A DNA stretch of 17,353 nucleotides, from the NCBI GenBank assembly GCA_035604475.1, contig DATNIJ010000305.1, forward strand, positions 1 to 17,353. Reading direction: 5' to 3'. Made by a program: the position numbers and the translations under genes. Below are positions 1 to 8,374 of the stretch, in pieces. This stretch comes from DASPPM01 sp035604475 (lineage in GTDB: Bacteria; Pseudomonadota; Alphaproteobacteria; JACZXZ01). The first letter of the stretch is position 1. Every line of letters starts with the position of its first letter. The notes below the pieces were generated by a model, which was given only the letters and a program-made list of their open reading frames with translations, had not been told where the DNA came from and did not search any database.

Positions 1-364
1 AAAGATGCAAACCGAAAAGGCGCATCGCGAGCGTCGCAAAGAGGGTGCATCCGATGCCGTTGCCGTTCGGGTTGGCGGCCAACAATGGGCCGGTCTCGGT
101 CCGGCCGCGGGCTGTTTCTTCCAGGGTTTGCTGAATGCGGCCCGGTGCGTACACAAATGGACCTAGCAAACTCGAATAGATAGTGCCGATGGGGGCTCCA
201 TAGACCACATTGGAGACCGCGGCCGCGACCTCGAACTGCTCTGCGAGGTATTGAGAGTAACGATGCTCCCGCAACACCATCACCGCTGCGGCATAGATGA
301 TGAACGAGGCGACCGCGAGGCCGAGCCGAATCGAAGTCGACAAATGATCTCGGGGAAAAAACAT
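1..364 (-). CDS. Membrane protein, N-terminal part only (runs off the left edge)
   Basis: Reading the minus strand leftward from the ATG at 364 gives 121 open codons up to the window edge, so this is the N-terminal part of a longer protein. Residues 11-31 form one hydrophobic segment (a probable signal anchor or first membrane helix), followed by a polar stretch. The segment ASN-G-N-G-I-G followed by a second hydrophobic run ending in RLFG (about residues 100-118) loosely recalls the first periplasmic loop and second helix of GT39/ArnT-like multispanning glycosyltransferases, but this is only a resemblance. An AGGAGG at 379-384 lies 14 nt before the ATG, which is rather far, but no other start codon fits: an in-frame TAG lies just upstream. 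The gene is in the same direction as the acyltransferase, 115 bp downstream of it, so it probably belongs to the same polysaccharide operon. The protein is real with fair confidence; its function is not established. Confidence 0.6.
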   Translation of the reverse strand, partial: MFFPRDHLSTSIRLGLAVASFIIYAAAVMVLREHRYSQYLAEQFEVAAAVSNVVYGAPIGTIYSSLLGPFVYAPGRIQQTLEETARGRTETGPLLAANPNGNGIGCTLFATLAMRLFGLHL

Positions 365-479
365 TATGACTCGCGGAACCTCCTAGGCCGGAGCGGAAGC
401 AAGATCATGACGCGAATTCCACCAATAACCGAGCCTCCGAAACCTTCGATGGTGCGTCGGCCAAGGCCCGAGGCCGGCG
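365..479. other. Intergenic gap between acyltransferase and membrane protein
   Basis: This 115-bp gap contains the Shine-Dalgarno-like AGGAGG (379-384, minus strand) of the left gene and no clear terminator. I see nothing else in it. The lack of a terminator is compatible with cotranscription of the two minus-strand genes. Confidence 0.4.
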
Positions 480-2363
480 CTATTTCGCCTGCAAGTGGGG
501 TGCCCCAAGGATAAGGCCCTTCCCGGGCTCGCCCCAGTATTTCACGCGGCCGCCGGGATCAAGAAGACTGACGGAAACGACCGCTTTCGCATCCGCCGCC
601 CACATGCCGAAGGAGACCAGGAACCAGCCCCCGTGGAGCGGCGCGATCGTCGCGGCCGCGGCCTCGCCGTCTTGCTTGACGTTGCCGGTCGGGAGATCGA
701 AGTCGGCGCGCCCGTAATGCGACCGGCTGCTTTCCAAAAGCTCGACGCGCAGGCTCGTGCGGGCTTCGGGGCGTACATAGAAGCTGATGACGTTCACCTT
801 GTTCGGGTAAGTGTTGACGCCCAGAATATTGATGCGGTGGAAGCCGTCGCCTTGGGTCTCATGCAAGGCATAAGCCGGCTCATGCGCGGGGGTCTCGAGC
901 GCCGGCATGGCAGTGACGGTGGCGCCCTCGACCTTGCCGGCGGCAAGCGGCGGTGCCACGCCGGCGGGGGCAAAGGCCGCGAGGCGGGCCCCTTCGACGA
1001 TCGTCGATAGAGAGTTGATCCCGACGGGCGGCGGCCCGAAATGATGCACGACCATCGCAATGCTCGCGATTGCCGCAATTATGCCGAAGAGGGTGACCAG
1101 CTTCCTCCCTGCTGGCAGCCGCACGGCCCCTGCACCTGAATCGGAGGCGACGGCACCTCTGCCGGTCCCGCCCGGCTCGCATCCCGGGTCGCCTGGCGCG
1201 CGGCCTGCCGACCCGATCGGGGCCGCGGCAAGCGCCGGTGCTTCGGGCACGGCGAAGCCGAGCCAGCGCCCTACCCGTCCCGCTCGTAAAGCGCCGCCTA
1301 GGCCGGTCTCCCCCCAGCCGATCAGACTGTGAAGGAGGGCACTCATGCGCTTCTCCACGAAAATCTCAGCCGTCGTCGCAACCACCGCCGTGAGTGCGAT
1401 GCCGAGCAATGCTACCGAGCACGCCAGAGCGACGGCATGGTTCGAAAAATAAGAAAAACGCAGCAGAAAAATCAGGGAAAAAGGCAGGATATAGGTAACG
1501 ACCAAGAGCTGCGTCAGATAGACCGCGTAGGAGATGTCTCCCATGAAATTCAAGGCTTTCGTATCCTTTGTGAGCGCGAACACCCCGGGCAACGAGACGG
1601 CAAAGCAGGTTACCGACAGGTAAAAGTAAGGGTTGTCGAAGGATTGTCCGACGCTCAGCAGCGAAAAGAGAATTGAAGGAAGCAGAAAGCTGCAGGTCAG
1701 CTTCGGCGACAGCCGCAGCCGGGCACTCAGAAGGCGCGAGAGATGGCCGAGCAGAAAGAAGAGGACGGTCGAAGGAAAAAAATGATAGGTCCAGCTCTCA
1801 AAAAACCCGAAAACATTGACCAACGCCGCGCGCACCAAGACGGACATCAAAAGGACCAAGACGGTCCCCGTCAAGGACCTGAGGAGAAAGGGCGCAATCA
1901 AGTAGAACGTCATTTCGACGCCAAGCGACCATGCCGGATTCAACCCGGTCGGGAAGGGGCCGTAGTACTCGTTTGGATAATCGCCGAACGCTACGCGCCA
2001 ATCCGCCCCGAACAGGAAGAGACCCGGCAGCAGGTCGCGCAAATGGCCCGTCCAAATCGCGTACGCCCTTGCAGGGTCCAGGAACACGCTCGAGACCGCG
2101 TAAACGGCCCAATAAAGGGCGTAGATACGGACGGCGCGCGCTTTGTAGAACCGGTAGGTGCCGGCCGGCGTCGCAGGGTACTTGTTCTGCAAGACGTAGC
2201 TGATCAGAAAGCCGCTGATCACGTAGAAAAACATGACCGCATAGCCCGCATTCATCCCGAGTTTTATGTATTCGCCCGTATCGAGCCCAAACGGGCGCAG
2301 GATTAAGACGCGGACATGATCGATGACGACGACAAATGCGAGGAACAGCCGGATTGCGCCCAT
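480..2363 (-). CDS. OafA-type acyltransferase (Acyl_transf_3) with C-terminal beta-sandwich module
   Basis: This 627-residue inner-membrane protein probably transfers an acyl (typically O-acetyl) group to a cell-surface glycan. Residues 1-345 are a run of hydrophobic helices typical of acyltransferase family 3: it opens with MGAIRLFLAFVVVIDH, where the His of the 'DH' matches the family's helix-1 catalytic His, and it contains the family's GVEMTFYLIAPFLL-like stretch near residue 150. A Gly/Ala/Pro-rich linker (about 350-420) leads to an extra membrane helix (422-440) and then to a soluble domain (about 500-612). In Salmonella OafA-like enzymes an SGNH domain sits at this place; here it is replaced by a module with 'GFHRI', 'FDL' and 'GGW' motifs that also ends the neighbouring radical SAM protein. 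By topology this domain should be periplasmic. The start is fixed by an in-frame stop just upstream; an AGAGGA is present but very close to the ATG. The gene lies 107 bp downstream of the radical SAM gene. Confidence 0.9.
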   Translation of the reverse strand: MGAIRLFLAFVVVIDHVRVLILRPFGLDTGEYIKLGMNAGYAVMFFYVISGFLISYVLQNKYPATPAGTYRFYKARAVRIYALYWAVYAVSSVFLDPARAYAIWTGHLRDLLPGLFLFGADWRVAFGDYPNEYYGPFPTGLNPAWSLGVEMTFYLIAPFLLRSLTGTVLVLLMSVLVRAALVNVFGFFESWTYHFFPSTVLFFLLGHLSRLLSARLRLSPKLTCSFLLPSILFSLLSVGQSFDNPYFYLSVTCFAVSLPGVFALTKDTKALNFMGDISYAVYLTQLLVVTYILPFSLIFLLRFSYFSNHAVALACSVALLGIALTAVVATTAEIFVEKRMSALLHSLIGWGETGLGGALRAGRVGRWLGFAVPEAPALAAAPIGSAGRAPGDPGCEPGGTGRGAVASDSGAGAVRLPAGRKLVTLFGIIAAIASIAMVVHHFGPPPVGINSLSTIVEGARLAAFAPAGVAPPLAAGKVEGATVTAMPALETPAHEPAYALHETQGDGFHRINILGVNTYPNKVNVISFYVRPEARTSLRVELLESSRSHYGRADFDLPTGNVKQDGEAAAATIAPLHGGWFLVSFGMWAADAKAVVSVSLLDPGGRVKYWGEPGKGLILGAPHLQAK

Positions 2364-2470
2364 ATCCTCTTTTCCGTCCTAACCGCAGGGAGTTTTGGCG
2401 CAGGGAAATCCGAATTTGCCGCTCTTGCGCGCGACGCCGACGCGCCGATCGCGTCTTTCGCTCCCGCGCC

Positions 2471-5254
2471 CTACCCGCGCGCGGATTCCCAGACCGTCTC
2501 CAGCACCTCGGCCTGGCTGATCGTGTTGCCGACGCCCATGAGCTCGGCGGGCCGCTCGCCGCAGGCGAGCGCCAATTCGCGCACGAAGAGGCCGGACACG
2601 CCGTCGCCCTCATAGGTCGGCCTCTCGATGTCCATCAGCGCGAGATTGTACACCGCCGGTGCCGCATCGAAAGGCATGGACGCCCAGATGCGATACCAGC
2701 CCCCGCCCTCGTCGATGATGCCGGCCTCCACGACGTCGCCGTTCCTGGGAGACATCTTTTTCTTGCGCAGATCGAAATCGACGCTGCCGTAGCGGCTCGA
2801 GGTCGCGTCCCTCATCTCCAGCCTGACATGCGAGCGGCCATTCGGCTTGAGCCAGAGCGAGGGTATGTAGCACTCGCCCGCCCGGATCTTCGGAAAGACG
2901 AGCTCGATCCGGTGATAGCCGGTCGTCGCGTCCTCGGTAACGATGTCGCTCTGCAGCTCGCCGAAGCGGTCGCTTGCGGGATTGGCGTCGAGGCGGGCAC
3001 CGTCGGCGCGATAGTCGCTCGTCCCGGTCAGAAGCGGGGCATGCCAGACGAGCGCTCCCGGAACGTGTTGCGAGGTGTCGGTGATGAGATAGGAGGAGGC
3101 GTTGTGCACCGAGGCGAGATCGCCGCGGACGATGAAATTCTTCAAGAGCGGCTGCTCGAGCACCCGCTGGAACTCCGGATACTGGCCATGGTCGGAGAGG
3201 TGGACCGCGCGCTCGCGGTATTCGTCGTTGGTGAACGCCCCCATGTTCATGAGCCGCTCGAACATGACCCCGTCGACGCCGAGGTCGAGGCCCATCTGCA
3301 CGAACTCGGGCATCTCCCGGAAGTTGTCCTTCTGGTAGGTGAAGGAAAGGAAAAACCCGTCGATCTTGCGCGCCTTGCGCAGGCGGGAGAGGAAGCGCAG
3401 GTTCGTCCAGGTTTCCTCATAGGAGGCCCCCCGGCGGAGCTTCTCGAAGGTCTCCTTCCGCGCCGCGTCGAGCGAGACGCGGATGTATTCGACCTTGTTG
3501 TGGATGCCGGGGAACTTGGCCCACTCCTCCTCGGAGAAGCGCGTCCCGTTGGTGATGATACGCACCTTGAGGTTGGGCGTGGTCTCGTCGCTGATGTAGC
3601 GCAAGACCGCGCGCGACGGCTCGCTGACCATGACCTCGCCGGCGGGATTGATCATCACCGCCGACACGTTGCGCAGCATGGGCAGCACCGTCTGCTCGAC
3701 CATCTCCATCAGCGTCTTGTTCTCCTCCTGCGAGGCACCCCGCACCTCGACGCGGCACGACGGGCAGGAGAGATTGCAGCTGTCGTCGATCGCGAAGAGG
3801 AGCTCGCTCGGCCCGTCGACCAAGACCGCACCGGTGTCGATCGCCTTGCGCAGCACGGGCTCGGTCACCTCGGTCTTGAGCGGCAGCTGCTCGTTGGACA
3901 TCGACTGGCAATTAAGGTGATCGCAGTATTTGAACGAGCCGTCGAGCATGCTACGCCGGATGTCCTGTGCCACGGCCGAGTTGACGATCGCCTCGGGGCC
4001 GTCCGAGAGCTTGCCGATCACGGTCGGCAGCCAGTGCACGCAGCACACCCGCGCGGTCGGGACGGAGCCCGCGATACCCCCCTCGCCGTGCAGCAGATCA
4101 ATGCGCGTGAAGGGATGCGAGCAGATGCGGGCCTTGAGATAGGCATCGTCGTCGCCGACGAACTTGCGCAGATGGGGCGGGATGTCCTGCCCGTTCCGGA
4201 TCAGCTCGAGCGCGTGCCGGATCGCCTGCAGGTGAACGGTGCGCACGCCCGACGCCCAGCCGAACTCGTGGTCCAGCATCTCGGAAATTTTGTCGAGGAC
4301 CCTTTCGGGCTGGTGCTGAGCACCGTAATGGCGGGCGACCGCCATCATCGCCGCCTCCGCCATGATCAAGGCCCGGTTCTCCCGCTTGGCCGCGAACATA
4401 GGCGAGACGATGCGGTTCAACTCGACGAAGCGGAGGAGACCGTCGCAACGCTCGCCGATGCTCGTCTCGCCGCCGACGTGAATGGTCAGGCCATGGACGA
4501 AATCCTGCGGCTCGGTGGTGTCCAGGAAGTTCGGCTGCGGCACCACCAGTGCCAAGCGCGCCGCCGGACCCTCCGTCCGCAGCCAGCGGTAGAAGAGGCC
4601 CGCGGCCTCGTAGGGATCGAGCTCGAGCGCCTTGCTCATGCCCCGCAGCAAGGTGCCGTCGGCGGCAAAGCCGAGCTGCTCCAGGTGCAACGCGAGGGCG
4701 CTGAAATTGTCTCGCTCGACCCGCCCGAGCTCGGCTGCACTCCTCGTATCGAAGATCAGGATGGGCACGCTGTCGGAATAATTCACGTATCTGGCGAGAT
4801 GGGCGCGCACCTTCTCGAGCCGGGCGCGCGCGCCGACCGCCCCCTCCCTTTCATGCTCGCCCTGCTTGAGCTGGGTCCTGAGCTGGCTCATGGAGGCGCG
4901 CGCCCTGAGCAGACGCTGCTCCTGTTGCCGGGCATCCTCGCGCGCGAGCCGCGCCACGAGCCGCCATGCCGCGATATCCTCCGACATGAGCTTGGCCGCC
5001 TGTTCCGCGTGGCTGAGTGCGCCTACGATATCGCCCGACACCTCCAAGGCGAGAGCGAGGCCGAAATGGGCGGCACCGTTATCGGCGGTCGCGTCGACCG
5101 CGGCGCGCAACAGCTTCCAAGCAGCTTCGAAATCGTTGCGGCCGAGGAGCGCATCGACATCGGGAAATGCCGCGGAGATATGCCGCAGCTCCGCGCGCAA
5201 GCCCTCGAAACGCGGCGACGCCATGTCACTGCTGCTCGGCTCGGCGGCGGCCAT
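2471..5254 (-). CDS. Radical SAM protein with N-terminal TPR-like/coiled-coil region and C-terminal beta-sandwich module
   Basis: This large protein (929 residues from the ATG at 5260, 927 from 5254; numbering below uses 5260) carries the radical SAM cluster motif CxxxCxxC at C495, C499 and C502, which binds a [4Fe-4S] cluster and S-adenosylmethionine. Residues 30-110 are helical and TPR-like, and 110-150 look coiled-coil. Before the core lies a cysteine-rich segment (C406, C407, C446, C451, with 'IGKL' and 'NS..AQDIRRSMLDGSF' between them) that reads like a SPASM auxiliary-cluster region, unusually placed ahead of the core. The core continues with ITNGT and IRVSLDAA (about 580-610), matching the beta strands of radical SAM barrels. 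Residues 770-885 form the same module found in the acyltransferase. The substrate is unknown; the context suggests a sugar or glycan. I prefer the start at 5254, because GGAGGG abuts the ATG at 5260 directly but sits 6-7 nt from the one at 5254. Confidence 0.9.
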   Translation of the reverse strand: MAAAEPSSSDMASPRFEGLRAELRHISAAFPDVDALLGRNDFEAAWKLLRAAVDATADNGAAHFGLALALEVSGDIVGALSHAEQAAKLMSEDIAAWRLVARLAREDARQQEQRLLRARASMSQLRTQLKQGEHEREGAVGARARLEKVRAHLARYVNYSDSVPILIFDTRSAAELGRVERDNFSALALHLEQLGFAADGTLLRGMSKALELDPYEAAGLFYRWLRTEGPAARLALVVPQPNFLDTTEPQDFVHGLTIHVGGETSIGERCDGLLRFVELNRIVSPMFAAKRENRALIMAEAAMMAVARHYGAQHQPERVLDKISEMLDHEFGWASGVRTVHLQAIRHALELIRNGQDIPPHLRKFVGDDDAYLKARICSHPFTRIDLLHGEGGIAGSVPTARVCCVHWLPTVIGKLSDGPEAIVNSAVAQDIRRSMLDGSFKYCDHLNCQSMSNEQLPLKTEVTEPVLRKAIDTGAVLVDGPSELLFAIDDSCNLSCPSCRVEVRGASQEENKTLMEMVEQTVLPMLRNVSAVMINPAGEVMVSEPSRAVLRYISDETTPNLKVRIITNGTRFSEEEWAKFPGIHNKVEYIRVSLDAARKETFEKLRRGASYEETWTNLRFLSRLRKARKIDGFFLSFTYQKDNFREMPEFVQMGLDLGVDGVMFERLMNMGAFTNDEYRERAVHLSDHGQYPEFQRVLEQPLLKNFIVRGDLASVHNASSYLITDTSQHVPGALVWHAPLLTGTSDYRADGARLDANPASDRFGELQSDIVTEDATTGYHRIELVFPKIRAGECYIPSLWLKPNGRSHVRLEMRDATSSRYGSVDFDLRKKKMSPRNGDVVEAGIIDEGGGWYRIWASMPFDAAPAVYNLALMDIERPTYEGDGVSGLFVRELALACGERPAELMGVGNTISQAEVLETVWESARG

Positions 5255-5260
5255 CGACAT

Positions 5261-5267
5261 CCCTCCT
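5261..5267 (-). promoter_or_regulatory. Ribosome binding site that decides the radical SAM start
   Basis: The minus strand reads AAAGGAGGG directly before ATGTCGATG. The purine core touches the first ATG (5260) but lies at ideal distance from the second (5254), so translation most likely begins at 5254. Confidence 0.6.
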
Positions 5268-5303
5268 TTCGGATCGTGGCACGAATTTTCACTGGATTAC
5301 AAA

Positions 5304-5332
5304 AGGTTACCTTGTAGCTCCCGGCGGGTCAA
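5304..5332 (-). promoter_or_regulatory. Candidate sigma70 promoter for the radical SAM gene
   Basis: On the minus strand TTGACC (5327-5332) and TAACCT (5304-5309) are separated by exactly 17 nt. The -35 is a 5/6 match to consensus but the -10 only 3/6. The -10 overlaps an 11-bp palindrome, AAGGTTACCTT (5303-5313), which could be an operator. The position about 45 nt upstream of the start codon is plausible. Confidence 0.3.
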
Positions 5333-5529
5333 GGCGATCGGGCCGCTGCCGCGGGCAAATGCGGCCTGCGGGCGATGCCGTTGCCGCGGCAATGCGCCGC
5401 CTGCCGCCGCTGCGGACAAAGCCGTTGCGGATCATCGGGCGGTGGTGCAAGTTACGCTGCACGGCCCGGTTGCCTCCCGCGAAGCGCTTCGAGCGGAGCG
5501 TCGGGAGGCTTCTCCATGCAAACTCGGCG

Positions 5530-7353
5530 ATGCCCAGGAAGAATTCGACGCTGAACTCCGTAGCGGACAGGCTCCTCCCGCGGTCTCTGGTCTGGCGCAG
5601 CGAGCTGGAAGAGCTGCGCACGGAGCAGCATCGCCGGGAGGATGCGCTCAGCGACGAGATCCAGGCGTTAAGAACGGAGCTCGTGAGCGCGCGCGAGGAC
5701 GCCGCGCGCCGCGAAGCCGAATTCCAGCGGCAGCTCGCAGCGACGGCGGCCGAATTGCAGCAGAGCTTCAACAGCCAATTGGCCGAAAGTGCGAAAGTCA
5801 CCGCGACGGTGACCGCCGAGAGGGAGCGCTTGGCGCGGCAGGGCCAAGCCTTGCGTGCCGAGCTCGAAAGCGCCCAGGAGGCCCATGGGCGGCGGGAGAG
5901 GGAGCTGCAACAGCGCCTCGACGAGGTCATGGCCGAGTTCGCCCGCAACTTGGCGGAGGCGCGAAGCGAGACGGCGGCACTGCGCCGCGAGCTGGACGGC
6001 AATCAGAAGAAATTCTCGGTCACCGCCCAACAATTCGCCAACTTATTGGAGGCTTTCACGTTGGAGCGCGACGCGCTCGTGGCCTCGCGCGAGAAAATGA
6101 CCGGCGATAGAATCATCGTCGATGAACGGGTTCGCGCCCTCGAGCAGATCCTCTTCGACGTCGAGGCGGAAGGTGGGGCGGCAGCGTTCCCGCCTCCGCC
6201 CGAGGAGCCGGCACCGGCTCCCGCGGCGGCGACGATCGGCTCCCGCATGGCGTTGCGCCTTCTTTGCGTCGGCAGCGGCCGCGACGGCACGCTTTCCCTC
6301 GCGCACATGATTCAGGGCCTTTACGACCGTCAGCGCGGCGGCGCGCGGCTCGTCGATACCCGAATGGTCGGCGGGCCGAGCGCGGAGCACGAATATCGCG
6401 CGCGCGAGTTCCACGAGGCATTCTGCACGCACCGGGAAACGAGCGAGGCGCGCTATCTCGACGAGATCCGCGGCATGATTGCCAACTGCCCGCACGAATG
6501 CGTGGTCGGCAACGGCTATGCCGCGGTCTTGCCGCTCTTCGCCGAGCTTTCCAAGGGCGAGATCAAGCTCGTGCACATCCGCCGCAGGGACCGCGCCGCC
6601 TGCATCGAGAGCCTGGTCAAGGACTGCCTGATGTTCCCCGCCGCCTACAAATATTACGCCCCCGCTGGCGAGGGCGAGACCAAGCGCATGGCGGCCTTCC
6701 ACTTCGGAGAGATGACGCGCGAGGCTTGGGAGGCGCTGCCCATCGAGGCGAAGTTCGGCTGGTACTACGACAAGACCCACCGCCTCATCGCCGAAAGCAA
6801 GGCTCTGTTCAGGGAATACGTCGAGATCGAGACCGAGGAGCTCGATGCCGCCGCGACGCGCGGTGCCGTGGCCCGGCTGGCCGTCGGCAGCGACGAGACC
6901 CTACCGCCGCCAGCACATCTCAATGCGCACCGATTCGATATCGCCAGCCTGCCCCGGGAGCGCCAGGCGAAGATGCAATGGCTGCTCGGGCGCCTCAATT
7001 TCTACGAATTGGCGGAGGACGACCTCTACGGCGCCCAGTACTTCCTCGAGAAATTCGCCGCCTGGACGAGCTACCAGATCAGCGGCGCGGTCCGGGAGAT
7101 CAGTCCGCCCGACGTGAGGAGTTTCGAGGAGATCGCGAGGATGCTCAACCGGGCCAATCGCGTCCTGGTCGAACGCCTGAAGGAGATTTACGACTGCCGC
7201 AGCTATCTCATCCGGCAGCAGCGGGAACCGCACGCCGAGCGGACCGGGGGGCGTCAAGCGCCGCCCGCGGCGGCACCCGCGGACGCGCCGGCGGCGAGCG
7301 CCGTGCGGACCGGCGCACGGCCCCGCCGGAAATCCTCGCCCACGGCCCGATAA
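5530..7353 (+). CDS. Coiled-coil protein with sulfotransferase-like domain
   Basis: From the ATG at 5530 the protein has 607 residues. Residues about 20-225 are an almost uninterrupted, charged heptad-type coiled coil rich in E, R, A, Q and L. After a Pro/Ala-rich hinge (222-238) comes a globular domain starting at M240: LLCVGSGRDGTLSL (G248-S256) resembles the 5'-phosphosulfate loop of PAPS-dependent sulfotransferases, and LVHIRRRDRAACIESL (347-362) resembles their 3'-phosphate-binding strand and helix with R352 and S361. A Pro/Ala/Arg tail follows. It may transfer sulfate to a glycan or be a related P-loop protein; this assignment rests on motifs only. The start is uncertain: the frame stays open well upstream, no good ribosome site precedes 5530, and a better-placed ATG at 5516 (after GGGAGG) is out of frame. 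The gene is divergent from the radical SAM gene and shares the 275-bp spacer with it. Confidence 0.7.
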   Translation: MPRKNSTLNSVADRLLPRSLVWRSELEELRTEQHRREDALSDEIQALRTELVSAREDAARREAEFQRQLAATAAELQQSFNSQLAESAKVTATVTAERERLARQGQALRAELESAQEAHGRRERELQQRLDEVMAEFARNLAEARSETAALRRELDGNQKKFSVTAQQFANLLEAFTLERDALVASREKMTGDRIIVDERVRALEQILFDVEAEGGAAAFPPPPEEPAPAPAAATIGSRMALRLLCVGSGRDGTLSLAHMIQGLYDRQRGGARLVDTRMVGGPSAEHEYRAREFHEAFCTHRETSEARYLDEIRGMIANCPHECVVGNGYAAVLPLFAELSKGEIKLVHIRRRDRAACIESLVKDCLMFPAAYKYYAPAGEGETKRMAAFHFGEMTREAWEALPIEAKFGWYYDKTHRLIAESKALFREYVEIETEELDAAATRGAVARLAVGSDETLPPPAHLNAHRFDIASLPRERQAKMQWLLGRLNFYELAEDDLYGAQYFLEKFAAWTSYQISGAVREISPPDVRSFEEIARMLNRANRVLVERLKEIYDCRSYLIRQQREPHAERTGGRQAPPAAAPADAPAASAVRTGARPRRKSSPTAR

Positions 7354-7386
7354 TCCAGCACCCCGCCGCCGCGGCGCTCGCGGACC

Positions 7387-8298
7387 TCATCGCGGCGGCG
7401 GGCTGGCCGCGGCCGGGAAGCCCGCAAAAAGCTTAGCCAGCACCGCGCGCGCCGGCCGCATCGACAGGCCGAGCTCGTGGGCGATCTTGCGCGCGTCCAA
7501 GGCACTGTAGCGGTGCCGGAAGATCGCGGGCACCTGGGCCTCAGGCACGGCCTCGCCGCGGACGAGGCCGGGCGGGAAGCCGCAGGCCTCGGCCATCAGC
7601 GCTGCGGCCTCGGCATAGGAGAGCTCGTCCGCGGAGGAGAGATGCCAAATGCCTCGGCAACAGCGGTCGCCGAGCGCGATTGCGGCCCTGGCCACCTCCT
7701 CCGCCGCGAGCGGTGCCAACGTCATGTCGCTGGCGGCCATGGCGGGCTCGCCGCGCCGCAGCCTCTCGTACCACAGGCGGAACATGCCGACCGGCTCCGC
7801 CGCCAGCACCTTGGTCGGGCGCAGCACCGCGGCCGGCAGCCCCTCGCGCGCGATCGCCGCCTCGAGCGCCAGCTTCTGGCGGCCGTAGGCGTTCTTCGGC
7901 CGGCACGCCGCGGCCTCGTCGGGCAAGGGCGTCTCGCCGTCGAAGACCTGGCTGCTCGAGAGGAAGACGAGCTCAGTGCCGCGCGCCGCGAGCATGCGCA
8001 TGACGTCGAGGGTACCCTCGACGTTGACGCGGGCGGCGGCCGCCGGATCGCGCTCGCAGGCGCGCAAATCGGTGACGGCGGCGCAGATATAGGCGCAGCC
8101 GAAGGCGAGCCCGTCGAAGGCCGCGAAATCGGGAGCGGCGAGATCGAGCGGCAAGGCCCCCGCCTCAGCCCGGCGCGAGGTCGACCGGAAGGGCCGGCCC
8201 GCGCGGCTGAGCGTGCTGCCGAGGTAGCGGCCGATCAGGCTGTCACCGCCGACGATGAGAACGTCCCGCGCTGGACCCGTTGCGCTCGCTCTAGTCAT
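7387..8298 (-). CDS. NAD(P)-dependent sugar-nucleotide epimerase/reductase (RmlD/GalE-like extended SDR)
   Basis: This 303-residue cytoplasmic protein is an extended short-chain dehydrogenase. The nucleotide-binding turn is GGDSLIG (residues 17-23), a variant of the usual GxxGxxG; the strand ending LSSSQVFDG (113-121) supplies the catalytic serine region, and Y138-x3-K142 (YGRQK) is the catalytic pair. The 'SSxxVFDG' and 'NAYGRQKLALE' wording is closest to dTDP-4-dehydrorhamnose reductase (RmlD)-type proteins. It probably reduces or epimerises a nucleotide-linked sugar. It lies 76 bp downstream of the GmhA-like gene in the same direction, suggesting a two-gene unit making a heptose-derived or deoxy sugar. 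It converges with the sulfotransferase-like gene (33-bp gap). No strong ribosome site precedes the ATG, so the exact start is less certain than the family. Confidence 0.88.
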   Translation of the reverse strand: MTRASATGPARDVLIVGGDSLIGRYLGSTLSRAGRPFRSTSRRAEAGALPLDLAAPDFAAFDGLAFGCAYICAAVTDLRACERDPAAAARVNVEGTLDVMRMLAARGTELVFLSSSQVFDGETPLPDEAAACRPKNAYGRQKLALEAAIAREGLPAAVLRPTKVLAAEPVGMFRLWYERLRRGEPAMAASDMTLAPLAAEEVARAAIALGDRCCRGIWHLSSADELSYAEAAALMAEACGFPPGLVRGEAVPEAQVPAIFRHRYSALDARKIAHELGLSMRPARAVLAKLFAGFPAAASPPPR

Positions 8299-8374
8299 GC
8301 GGCGGCCGATGGAACCGGAGGGAGGAATTGCCGCGGTTGCGCACCACCTCGACTAGCGCGCGCCGACGGCGACG

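Noticed and set aside
2336..5317. Very long plus-strand open frame (993 codons) opposite the radical SAM gene
   Set aside because: It is antisense to a gene with clear motifs; its translation is rich in R, H, E and A with no domain, as expected from high-GC codon bias on the opposite strand.
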